NCBI GenBank assembly: GCA_021785115.1 | Contig: JAJYGO010000364.1 | Span: 1-20,015, forward strand | DNA length: 20,015 bases | Direction: 5' to 3' | Origin: Chloroflexota bacterium | GTDB lineage: Bacteria > Chloroflexota > Limnocylindria > Limnocylindrales > CSP1-4 | Part shown: positions 7,044 to 13,367 of the stretch, one piece after another | Layout: each line of letters starts with the position of its first letter | Numbering within the stretch: position 1 is the first letter of the stretch | Program-made: the position numbers and the translations under genes | Notes under the pieces: generated by a model | Seen by the model: the letters and a program-made list of their open reading frames with translations, nothing else | What the model was told of the DNA's origin: nothing | The model's database searches: none

Positions 7044-8441
7044 CTACGCCCCCTGGGAGGGCTTGACCACGGCCGGCGACCCCGTGAGCCCTGCCCTCCG
7101 GGCGACCAGGTAGTAGAGCCCGCCGGACACGAACAGGCCGATGATCCACGAGATGTCCGCACCGTCGAAGTGCTTGGCGAGCGGCCCCACGTACAGGCTC
7201 GAGTTCACGAACGGGATCTGGATCAGGATCGTCAGCACGTAGATGCCGACGGCCCACCAGTTCACCGCCCCGTAGATCCCGTTCGGCTTGAAGATCTCCT
7301 CGATGCGGTAGCGGCCGCGCCGCACCAGGTAGAAGTCGGTGAGGTTGATGGCCGTCCAGGGCACCAGGAAGTACAGCAGGAACAGCACGAAGTTCGAGAG
7401 GTCCGTCAGGAAGTGGGCGCTCGCGAGCACCGCCAGGAGCGTTCCGATCACCGCGGTCACCGACGTGAGGGCGATGCGCAGCGTGATCCCCGGAGCGAAC
7501 CGGCCCGTCGGCGAGATCGCCGTGGTCGAGCTCATGAACGCGCCGTAGAGATTCTCGATGTTGGCCGCGAAGATGCCGAGGATGAACGTGATGAGGAACA
7601 GCCACTTGATCGACGGGAACAGCCCGCCGAGGTAGTCGGCCGTGTTGGCCGAGGCCGCCGCGGCCGCGACGGTGCCGACGACCGCGCCGATGATCATCAT
7701 CCATGACGCGCCGACCGCGGACCCGACGTAGGTGTACCAGAAGGTCGCCGCCGAGGACGTGTGCTCGGGCAGGTAGCGCGAGTAGTCCGACACGTACGGC
7801 GCCCACGTGATCTGCCACGAGGCGAAGATCGAGATCACCAGCAGGATGTTGGCGAACGTGTCGCCGGTGGCGTGATAGGCGGCGTGCGACCCGAGCACCT
7901 TCGCCGTGATCGCGATGAACGCGAGCACGAACAGGTACGAGGCCCAGCGGTCGTACCGGTGGATGAGGTCGTAGCCGACCCAGGTCATCAGCAGGGTCAC
8001 GGCGTTGACCAGCACGATGCCCCAGTCGGTCGACACGTGCAGGAGGCTGGATGCCGCCTCGCCCCCGAGCACCGCGCTGCTGACGAAGAAGCCGATGTAC
8101 ATGATGACCACGATCACGAGCGGCAGCTCGGCCCCGAACATCCCGAACTGCGCCCGGCTCTGGATCATCTGCGGGACCCCGAGTCGCGGTCCCTGCACCG
8201 AGTGGTAGGCCATGAACAGGCCCCCGACCAGGTTCCCGATCAGGATCGAGAGGACCGCCCAGGACAGGCTGAGCCCGAACACCGCCGTGGCGAGCAGGCC
8301 CGTCGCCACGGTCGTGATCTGGGCGTTGCTCGCGAACCAGATCGTGAGGAGGGTGTCGGGCCTCCCGTGCCGCTCGCTCAGCGGAATGAACTCGATGGCC
8401 CGGCGCTCGACCAGGCCTCCCCCTTGCTTCTGCGCTGCCAT
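7044..8441 (-). CDS. NCS1 family permease (purine-cytosine permease type)
   Basis: A 465-residue, about 12-helix cytoplasmic-membrane transporter of the nucleobase:cation symporter-1 family. These proteins import nucleobases, hydantoins, allantoin, thiamine or related ring compounds with H+ or Na+. Seen directly: a short polar N-terminus, the family pattern WFASNAQITT in helix 1, GPRLGVPQMIQSRAQFG between helices 2 and 3, and alternating hydrophobic segments through to the C-terminus. ATG 8441 is preferred over the ATG 22 codons upstream because GGAGG sits 9 nt before it and the 22-residue extension is low-complexity. The stop TAG is shared with the Shine-Dalgarno sequence of the dehydrogenase gene, 7 nt before its start. 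It follows the aminotransferase by 94 nt. The substrate is unknown, but the family preference for planar heterocycles is the main clue to what the operon handles. Confidence 0.9.
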   Translation of the reverse strand: MAAQKQGGGLVERRAIEFIPLSERHGRPDTLLTIWFASNAQITTVATGLLATAVFGLSLSWAVLSILIGNLVGGLFMAYHSVQGPRLGVPQMIQSRAQFGMFGAELPLVIVVIMYIGFFVSSAVLGGEAASSLLHVSTDWGIVLVNAVTLLMTWVGYDLIHRYDRWASYLFVLAFIAITAKVLGSHAAYHATGDTFANILLVISIFASWQITWAPYVSDYSRYLPEHTSSAATFWYTYVGSAVGASWMMIIGAVVGTVAAAAASANTADYLGGLFPSIKWLFLITFILGIFAANIENLYGAFMSSTTAISPTGRFAPGITLRIALTSVTAVIGTLLAVLASAHFLTDLSNFVLFLLYFLVPWTAINLTDFYLVRRGRYRIEEIFKPNGIYGAVNWWAVGIYVLTILIQIPFVNSSLYVGPLAKHFDGADISWIIGLFVSGGLYYLVARRAGLTGSPAVVKPSQGA

Positions 8442-8480
8442 TCCTTCCCCCCTCCGTTCGCTGCCGACCCGACCCTGGTC

Positions 8481-8515
8481 GGTCCCCGTCGCGTCGACGG
8501 GCGTCACCGGGGACC
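8481..8515 (-). promoter_or_regulatory. Intercistronic hairpin between aminotransferase and permease
   Basis: GGTCCCC (8481-8487) and GGGGACC (8509-8515) are exact complements. An inner CCGTC/GACGG pair (8486-8490 and 8496-8500) offers an alternative or nested fold. On the minus-strand mRNA this sits between the aminotransferase stop and the permease ribosome binding site. It may set relative expression by attenuation, processing or 3'-end protection. There is no T-tract. Confidence 0.4.
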
Positions 8516-8531
8516 CCTTCCCTCCCCTCCC
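8514..8531 (-). other. Putative G-quadruplex in the mRNA strand just after the aminotransferase stop
   Basis: On the minus strand four G-runs (GGG, GGGG, GGG, GGGG) are separated by loops of 1, 1 and 2 A residues, a canonical short-loop quadruplex pattern. It begins 4 nt after the aminotransferase stop codon and overlaps the foot of the intercistronic hairpin. Confidence 0.5.
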
Positions 8532-8535
8532 TCCG

Positions 8536-9600
8536 TCATTCGGCGCCGGCCGCCCGTCCTCCGGGACCCATCAGCGCTCGTTCCAGCAGCGCGAACCCCT
8601 CCTCGCCCGGCACGGTGACCCGCACGGCCCCTGGGACGCCGAGCGCCGACCCCGGCCGCACGCTCACCCCGCCGGCCAGCAGTCGCTCGATCAGGCCGGC
8701 CTCGTCCTCGGCCAGCACCAGGACGAAGTTCGCCTGGGACGGGATGGTCCGGTAGCCGGCTCGCTCGAACAGCTCCCCAAGACGCCGCCGGCCGGCCCGG
8801 ACCCACGCCACCGTGCGGTCGAGGTGGGCTCGGTCCGCGAGCGCCGCGGTCGCGGCGACCTGCGCGAGCGCGTTGACCGAGAACGGCGCCCGGATCCGGC
8901 GAAGGTCCGTCACCACCTCGGGCGGTCCCACGAGGTACCCCACCCGCATCCCGGCGAGCCCATACGCCTTCGAGAAGGTCCGGAGCACGACCAGCCGTCC
9001 CTCGGCGGCCAGCCGCACGGCACTGGTCTCGGCCGGGTCGTCGGCGAACTCCACGTACGCCTCGTCGACCACCACGAGGCCGGCGCGGGCCGCCGGCAGC
9101 GCGGCCTCGATCGCCCGCGCCGGGACGGCCGTCCCCGCCGGGTTGTGCGGGTTCGCGACGAGGCAGAGGTCGACCGGGACGGCCGTCATCGCCGCCACGT
9201 CGTGAGCCCAGCCGGCCAGCGGAACTCGCCGCACCCCCGCGCCGAGGGACCGCGCCGTCGTCTCGTGGAGGCGATACGAGGGATCGGCCACGACGACCGA
9301 CCCACCCGCGGCCGCGTAGGCCATGACCAGCAGGAGGATCAGCTCGTCGGACCCGTTGCCGACGAGGATGCGGTCGGGCTCGACGTCGTGGAGCCCCGCG
9401 AGCCGCTCTCGCAGGACCGTCGCCAGCGGATCGGGGTACCGGTGGACCCTCGGGAGCGCCGCCCGGACGGCGGTCGCGACGACCGCGGGCGCGACGAGCC
9501 CGGGCTCGTTCGACGCCAGGCTTCCGGCGTCGCTCGGCGCTGGGCGACCGGGGACGTAGGGCTCCAGGGCCGCCACCCACGGACGCGGGGTGATCCTCAC
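8536..9600 (-). CDS. HisC-like class I/II PLP-dependent aminotransferase
   Basis: Transfers an amino group between an amino acid and a 2-oxo acid or a related phosphate ester. It most resembles histidinol-phosphate aminotransferase, but its operon is not a his operon. The 354-residue protein has the fold-type I landmarks: SLASNEP near 28-34, YPDP (55-58), GNGSDELI (81-88), the NPHNP signature at 150-154, DEAYVEF (179-185), the PLP-binding Lys211 in TFSKAYGLAGMRVGY, and a conserved Arg in VRPGS. GTG 9600 is chosen because it overlaps the regulator's TGA (GTGA) and has GGAGG 7 nt upstream; it also begins the conserved N-terminus. Tight coupling to an IclR regulator and neighbours for transport and 2-hydroxyacid oxidation suggest a catabolic or salvage role on a His- or aromatic-like 2-oxo acid. 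That role is inferred. Confidence 0.88.
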   Translation of the reverse strand: MRITPRPWVAALEPYVPGRPAPSDAGSLASNEPGLVAPAVVATAVRAALPRVHRYPDPLATVLRERLAGLHDVEPDRILVGNGSDELILLLVMAYAAAGGSVVVADPSYRLHETTARSLGAGVRRVPLAGWAHDVAAMTAVPVDLCLVANPHNPAGTAVPARAIEAALPAARAGLVVVDEAYVEFADDPAETSAVRLAAEGRLVVLRTFSKAYGLAGMRVGYLVGPPEVVTDLRRIRAPFSVNALAQVAATAALADRAHLDRTVAWVRAGRRRLGELFERAGYRTIPSQANFVLVLAEDEAGLIERLLAGGVSVRPGSALGVPGAVRVTVPGEEGFALLERALMGPGGRAAGAE

Positions 9601-10355
9601 CCGGCGGCCTCCGCGCTCGTTGCCCCGAGACGCTCCGACACGCGGGCCGCGGCAGCCCTGACCGCCGGCGCAACCTTTCCGGCGGGCAGCCCTCCATGAC
9701 GCAGGTAGCTCACGCCGATGGCGCCACAGCAAGAGCCGGCGGCATCGAAGACCGGCGCCGCCACGCATCGGATGCTCGCGGCGGTCTCGCCCTCGTCGAC
9801 CGCGTACCCACGCTTGCGGACCGTCGCGAGCACCACCTGGAGGTCCCGCCGCGCCATCGGCCCACCGAGGGCGCCCAGCAGGGACAGGTCCTGCGCGTCC
9901 ACGGCAGACGGGGCCGCATGGGCGAGGCACGCGCGGCCGATCGCCGTCAGATGGGCCGGAAGGCGGGCGCCGACGGCGCTCGCCAGCAGGACGGCCTCAC
10001 CCGGCGGGTCCTCCTTGGCGAGGTAGACCGCGTGCGGCCCGTCCACGATCGCAAAGTGCGCCGTCGCCCCGACCTGCTGGGCGAGGCCGGGGAGCTCGGG
10101 AGCCGCCGCTCGCAGGGGCGTGACCCCCCGCAGGTAGGCGGCTCCGACCTCGAAGGCCGCGAGCCCCAGACGGTAGGCGCCGTGATCAACCTCGAGGAAG
10201 CGCGCGGACGCGAGCGCCCGGAGCACGGCATGGAGGCTGCTCTTCGGGGCCCCGAGGTCGCGGGCGAGCTGTGCGAGCGTGGCGCTGCGTCCCTCGTCGC
10301 GGGCGAGCAGCCCCAGAACTCCCAGCGCCCTGGCCACCGAGGTGCTCACAGTCAC
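9597..10355 (-). CDS. IclR family transcriptional regulator
   Basis: A 252-residue DNA-binding regulator. The N-terminal winged helix-turn-helix (about residues 5-60, SVARALGVLGLLARDEG then LAQLARDLGAPKSSLHAVLRAL) precedes the IclR effector-binding domain (about 75-245). The latter contains the family pattern GYAVDEGETAASIRCVAAPVFD followed by GAIGVS. IclR proteins bind a small carboxylic or aromatic effector and repress or activate an adjacent catabolic operon. The start is GTG 10355; GTG 10349 is a close alternative and neither has a Shine-Dalgarno sequence, matching a short or absent leader from the promoter at 10368-10396. The stop overlaps the aminotransferase GTG, so regulator and enzyme are translated together. 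The 39-bp palindrome over the promoter implies autoregulation of the whole operon. Confidence 0.92.
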   Translation of the reverse strand: MTVSTSVARALGVLGLLARDEGRSATLAQLARDLGAPKSSLHAVLRALASARFLEVDHGAYRLGLAAFEVGAAYLRGVTPLRAAAPELPGLAQQVGATAHFAIVDGPHAVYLAKEDPPGEAVLLASAVGARLPAHLTAIGRACLAHAAPSAVDAQDLSLLGALGGPMARRDLQVVLATVRKRGYAVDEGETAASIRCVAAPVFDAAGSCCGAIGVSYLRHGGLPAGKVAPAVRAAAARVSERLGATSAEAAG

Positions 10356-10360
10356 GTCCA

Positions 10361-10399
10361 GTGTTCGGATATACGAATGCCATTCGGAATCGCGAACAC
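10361..10399. promoter_or_regulatory. 39-bp nested palindromic operator, likely the IclR binding site
   Basis: The outer arms GTGTTCG (10361-10367) and CGAACAC (10393-10399) pair exactly. So do the inner arms CGAATG/CATTCG (10374-10379 and 10381-10386), centred on the same base, 10380. In all 14 of 19 arm positions match. The same stretch can be read as two tandem TTCG-N6-CGAA dyads starting at 10364 and 10383, 19 bp apart. It overlaps the predicted promoter of the IclR operon. Confidence 0.7.
10368..10396 (-). promoter_or_regulatory. Predicted promoter of the IclR operon
   Basis: On the minus strand TATATC (-10, at 10368-10373) lies 17 nt downstream of TTCGCG (-35, at 10391-10396). The -35 is poor and the -10 fair, as expected for a regulated promoter. 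Both boxes are inside the palindromic operator. Transcription should start a few bases before GTG 10355, giving little or no leader. Confidence 0.45.
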
Positions 10400-10460
10400 G
10401 CGCATCCTAGGCCGGCGTGCGGCCCCGGTCAACGACGCTGCGGGACGGCGCGGGACGGGC

Positions 10461-10473
10461 CGGCTCCGAGCCG
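10461..10473. repeat. Short perfect dyad in the IclR-hydrolase intergenic region
   Basis: CGGCTC and GAGCCG flank a single C. It lies 48 nt before the GTG of the hydrolase gene and could be a second regulatory site or the foot of a hairpin. No more can be said. Confidence 0.3.
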
Positions 10474-10520
10474 GTCAGGCCGGGCTTCCCCGGCCGAGCG
10501 GTGCGGGGTACCGTAGCGTC

Positions 10521-11516
10521 GTGTCCGCCCCACGACATCCCCTGCTCTAGCGCGTCGCCCGGCGCACCCTGAGCTGGACGTTCTTCAGCTGGTACTGGGG
10601 CGATGCCATCGCGGTCGACGGGCTGCTCGAGGCCTCACGGGCCGGGATCCCCGAGGCTCGCGCCCATGTCCTGACGTCGCTGGACCGCTGGGCGCGGATG
10701 GGCCCGGACAGCTTCGACGACGCGCTCGCCCCGGGGCGTGCGATCGTCGAGCTCGTCGCGGAGGGCGACCTCGCGCCGGCCGCGGCCGAGCGCTTCCTGG
10801 CGAGCATCGACCGGCTGCCCACCTTCGACGGCTCCATCCCCCTGCTCGAGCCGCACCGGCCGGCCTTCCGGTTCGGCGTGTGCATCGACGCCGTCTACCA
10901 TCTGCCGCCTGCGCTGGCCGCGGCGGGCGCCTGGGGGGGCGACCGCGAGCGAGTCGCGCAGGCGGTCGCCATCGCCGAGCGCGCCGTCGATCTGCTCGCC
11001 TGCCCCGCCGGCTGGTCCCAGTGGTACGACGCCGCCCTCCGCCGCAACAACGGCATCCCCTGGAGCCGGGGCATCGGGTGGGCGCTCCTCGGACTGCTCG
11101 ACCTGCTCGACCTGCTCGCCGCCGCAGGCTCCGTCCAGGGCGTGGGCCGCATCCAGGACATGGCCGGCGCCATGCTCGAGCGGCTCGGGGCCAGCCAGGG
11201 AGCCGATGGCCGCTGGCGCTCGGTGCTGGACGACGACGAGGCTGCCTGCGAGACCTCCACGTCGGCTTTCTTCGTCGCGGCCGTCCACCATCCCGCCGCA
11301 GCGACTCTGTACGAGCCGCCCACCGCGGTGCTCGAGTCCGCCGTCGCCGCCCTGACCTCCTCGATCGACGCCGACGGCATCTGCCAGGGCGTGAGCGCCG
11401 ACATCCTCCCCGGCTGGGACGTTCGCCCCTACCGAGCCTTCGGCGTCGAGCCCTCCCCCTGGGGCCAGGGCGCGGCGCTCCGCGCGCTGACGGCCCTGCG
11501 GGGTGCCGCCCCGTGA
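10521..11516 (+). pseudogene. GH88/GH105-like unsaturated-glycuronyl or glycoside hydrolase, interrupted by in-frame TAG at codon 10
   Basis: Family members are cytoplasmic (alpha/alpha)6-barrel enzymes that hydrolyse unsaturated uronic acids from pectin- or glycosaminoglycan-derived oligosaccharides. Read from GTG 10521, the frame gives nine residues ending PLL, then TAG (10548-10550). It continues without break through RVARRTLSW, a Trp-rich stretch with YWGDAIAVDGLLEA, FGVCIDAVYH (candidate catalytic Asp123) and the family-like WSRGIGWALLGLLDLL. The total of 331 codons is about the family length. No ATG, GTG or TTG lies in frame between the TAG and 10698, and starting at 10698 would remove the conserved N-terminal helix. 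TAG is one base from GAG, which would give Leu-Glu-Arg. It is therefore a nonsense mutation, a sequencing error, a non-canonical start or readthrough. A TACCGT -10-like box would place transcription at the GTG. It is divergent from the IclR gene. Confidence 0.6.
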
Positions 11517-11531
11517 CCGAGGGCGGGACGC

Positions 11532-11555
11532 GCCGCCCGACGGTTGCAGGGCGGC
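11532..11555. terminator. Stem-loop between convergent hydrolase and thiolase genes
   Basis: GCCGCCC and GGGCGGC form a perfect 7-bp stem with a 10-nt loop, 15 nt past the hydrolase stop and 32 nt past the thiolase stop on the other strand. There is no T-tract. The position between convergent genes suggests a shared terminator. Confidence 0.4.
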
Positions 11556-11587
11556 ACGCGCCGGCGACCGTTCAGCGCTAGCCCGCG

Positions 11588-12802
11588 CTAGCCCAGGCGC
11601 TCGATGATCGTCGCGTTGGCCATGCCGCCGCCCTCGCACATGACCTGCAGGCCGTAGCGCCCGCCGGTGCGCTCGAGGCCGTGCACCAGCGTGGTCATGA
11701 GCTTCGCGCCGGTCGCGCCAAGCGGGTGGCCGAGGGCGATCGCCCCGCCGTTCGGGTTCACGCGCTCCTCGAACCACGCGTCGTCGATGCCGAGCTCCTT
11801 CTTCCAGGCCAGCACGACCGACGCGAAGGCCTCGTTGATCTCCACGGCGTCGAGGTCGGCGAGCGACAGGCCGGCTCGCTCCAGGGCCTTGCGCGTCGCG
11901 GGGATCGGGCCCGTCAGCATCATGACCGGCGAGTCGCCGACGACGGCGAACGAGACCAGGCGCGCCCGCGGGGTGAGCCCGAGCTCCTCGGCCGTCTCGC
12001 GGCTCGCGATCAGCAGCGCCGCAGCGCCGTCGGAGATCTGCGAGGAGTTCCCGGCCGTCACCGTCCATCCGGTGAGCTCGCCGGAGAACATCTCCTCGAA
12101 CTGCGGCGACTGGAACGCCGGCGCGAGCGTCCCCAGCTTCTCGCGGTCGGGCTCCATGCGGACGCCCTCGTCGTGGTCGAACAGGATCTCGGTGCCGTCG
12201 ACCGTCACCTTCATCGGCACCACCTCGCGCTCGAATCGACCCTCGCGGATGGCCCCGGCGGCTCGCAGGTGCGAGCGGTGGGCGAAGTCGTCGGACTGCT
12301 CGCGCGTGATGCCCCACTTCGAGGCGATGAGCTCGGCCGAGATCCCCTGCGGCACGAGCTTGCCGTCGTAGCGCGCGGGGAGCCTGGTCCCGAACGGGCT
12401 CTGGCCCATGGTCGAGGAGAACATCGGCACGCGCGTCATCGACTCGACCCCGGCGGCGACCACCAGATCGTAGGCGCCGGCCATCACGCCCTGCGCGGCG
12501 AAGTGCGCGGCCTGCTGGGACGACCCGCACTGCCGGTCGATGGTGGTCGCTGGCGTGGTCTCGGGGAAGCCCGCCGCAAGCCACGCGTTGCGCCCGATGT
12601 TGAACGTCTGCTCGCCGGCCTGCGAGACGCAGCCGGTGATGCTGTCCTCGATGCGCTCGGGGTCGACGCCGGTCCGGGCGACCAGCTCGCGCAGCACGTC
12701 GGCCAGCAGGTCGACGGGGTGAACGTCCTTCAGGCTGCCGCCGCGCTTGCCGACGGGGCTGCGGACGGCCCCGACGATCACGGCCTCGCGGACCTCGGGC
12801 AT
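11588..12802 (-). CDS. Thiolase family acetyl-CoA acyltransferase
   Basis: Condenses two acetyl-CoA or cleaves 3-ketoacyl-CoA with CoA, in fatty-acid or related degradation in the cytoplasm. The 404-residue protein has every thiolase landmark: the acylated nucleophile Cys92 in DRQCGSSQQAAHFA, the NEAFA motif at 323-327, His359 in NPNGGAIALGHPLGATG, and the second catalytic Cys389 in VMCEGGGMANATIIERLG at the C-terminus. ATG 12802 has AAAGGAG 5 nt upstream, a strong start. It is transcribed alone from a TTGACG-17-TAGGCT promoter with a dyad just downstream. Such dyads upstream of thiolases are often bound by TetR-type lipid regulators; this is inferred. The partial acyl-CoA synthetase 11 kb away could serve the same pathway. 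Confidence 0.93.
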   Translation of the reverse strand: MPEVREAVIVGAVRSPVGKRGGSLKDVHPVDLLADVLRELVARTGVDPERIEDSITGCVSQAGEQTFNIGRNAWLAAGFPETTPATTIDRQCGSSQQAAHFAAQGVMAGAYDLVVAAGVESMTRVPMFSSTMGQSPFGTRLPARYDGKLVPQGISAELIASKWGITREQSDDFAHRSHLRAAGAIREGRFEREVVPMKVTVDGTEILFDHDEGVRMEPDREKLGTLAPAFQSPQFEEMFSGELTGWTVTAGNSSQISDGAAALLIASRETAEELGLTPRARLVSFAVVGDSPVMMLTGPIPATRKALERAGLSLADLDAVEINEAFASVVLAWKKELGIDDAWFEERVNPNGGAIALGHPLGATGAKLMTTLVHGLERTGGRYGLQVMCEGGGMANATIIERLG

Positions 12803-12824
12803 CGTGGCTCCTTTCGCGGATGTC

Positions 12825-12844
12825 GTTACCTACTGTCCGGTAAC
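12825..12844. promoter_or_regulatory. Dyad operator in the thiolase 5' region
   Basis: GTTACC (12825-12830) and GGTAAC (12839-12844) are perfect inverted repeats with 8 nt between them. The dyad sits between the predicted transcription start (about 12851) and the Shine-Dalgarno sequence at 12808-12814. A bound repressor would block transcription. The size resembles TetR-family operators, but no regulator gene for it is in the window. Confidence 0.5.
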
Positions 12845-12857
12845 CTACGATCGCCCG

Positions 12858-12886
12858 AGCCTATGCCCGACCGCGCCGACCGTCAA
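12858..12886 (-). promoter_or_regulatory. Thiolase promoter, with its -35 box inside the left direct repeat
   Basis: On the minus strand TTGACG (12881-12886) is followed after exactly 17 nt by TAGGCT (12858-12863), good matches to vegetative-sigma consensus. The transcription start would be near 12851, about 50 nt before the ATG. The -35 box lies within the 17-bp repeat that flanks the inserted island, so its upstream context was changed by the insertion while the box was retained. Confidence 0.6.
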
Positions 12887-12896
12887 CACGAGTATG
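12880..12896. repeat. Left 17-bp direct repeat flanking the island
   Basis: CCGTCAACACGAGTATG occurs here and, identically and in the same orientation, at 17904-17920. The first C is matched at both ends but overlaps the right-hand terminal inverted repeat, so the true duplication may be 16 bp (12881-12896). The two copies bracket the only low-GC, defence-like stretch in the window, as expected for a target-site duplication or att core. Confidence 0.85.
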
Positions 12897-12909
12897 GGCT
12901 AGGTGGCGG
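12897..12909. repeat. Left terminal inverted repeat of the island
   Basis: GGCTAGGTGGCGG abuts the left direct repeat. Its inverted partner at 17892-17904 reads, on the minus strand, GGTTAGGTGGCGG: 12 of 13 identical, and also exactly abutting a direct repeat. That arrangement (duplication, then inverted terminus) is characteristic of transposition-like insertion. About 220 nt of DNA from here to the first gene holds no other feature I can support. Confidence 0.7.
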
Positions 12910-13133
12910 GGAGTCTCGGATCGGCGCGAAACGTATCGGAGCTCCGCTGGCATGACGACGATTCTTGGCTCGAGCGGCTCCTCTCGGCGGAAAGGTGTGC
13001 CGACACGGCGCGATGTTGGCGCCCTCATGTCACAGGTCACCGGTACGCTTCCCTTGCCGGGCGGCTCCGGTAACCGTCGCCGCACCGATTCCACCCCGTC
13101 TTGCCGTTCGGGAGGAGGAGGCATGGGGGGCCC

Positions 13134-13367
13134 ATGGATAGTGCAGAGCAACTCTTCGAGGCTCCCGGCGGGACGCTGACGACTGCCACCACCCTGAGGC
13201 CCATCTCCTTCTGCGTCGAGTGCGGCGCGCCCCGATTCGAGGACTCGGACCTCTGTCGGCCGTTCGACGAGCCCGTCCACGACTGCAACACGGACCGGTG
13301 GCTCTGGACGGAGTCGCGGCTCGGGTGGGAGACTCCCGGCGCTGACCAACGGAGGCGAGCGCAGTGA
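13134..13367 (+). CDS. Small Cys-rich, possibly zinc-binding hypothetical protein
   Basis: A 77-residue protein with a CVECG knuckle in its first half, followed by LCRPFDEPVHDC, giving four Cys and a His that could form a zinc site. It is acidic and Trp-rich near the C-terminus (DRWLWTESRLGWE). No family is recognised. ATG 13134 is chosen as the first ATG in frame; a purine-rich GGAGGAGGAG run ends 13 nt upstream, rather far for a Shine-Dalgarno sequence, and TTG 13101 in the same frame is an alternative. Its TGA overlaps the GTG of the next gene, so the two are translationally coupled and probably act together. It is the first gene of the inserted island on the plus strand. Confidence 0.55.
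   Translation: MDSAEQLFEAPGGTLTTATTLRPISFCVECGAPRFEDSDLCRPFDEPVHDCNTDRWLWTESRLGWETPGADQRRRAQ

Noticed and set aside
4163..7066. Long plus-strand frame of about 967 codons opposite the dehydrogenase
   Set aside because: Shadow frame with no recognisable motifs, while the minus strand encodes complete FAD and Fe-S domains.
11513..11581. 22-codon frame overlapping the hydrolase stop (GTGA)
   Set aside because: Too short, basic low-complexity content, and it runs through the intergenic stem-loop.
12952..13179. Plus-strand frame of 75 codons at the left end of the island
   Set aside because: Low-complexity Gly/Ser/Arg content, no ribosome binding site, and it overlaps the better-supported Cys-rich gene.
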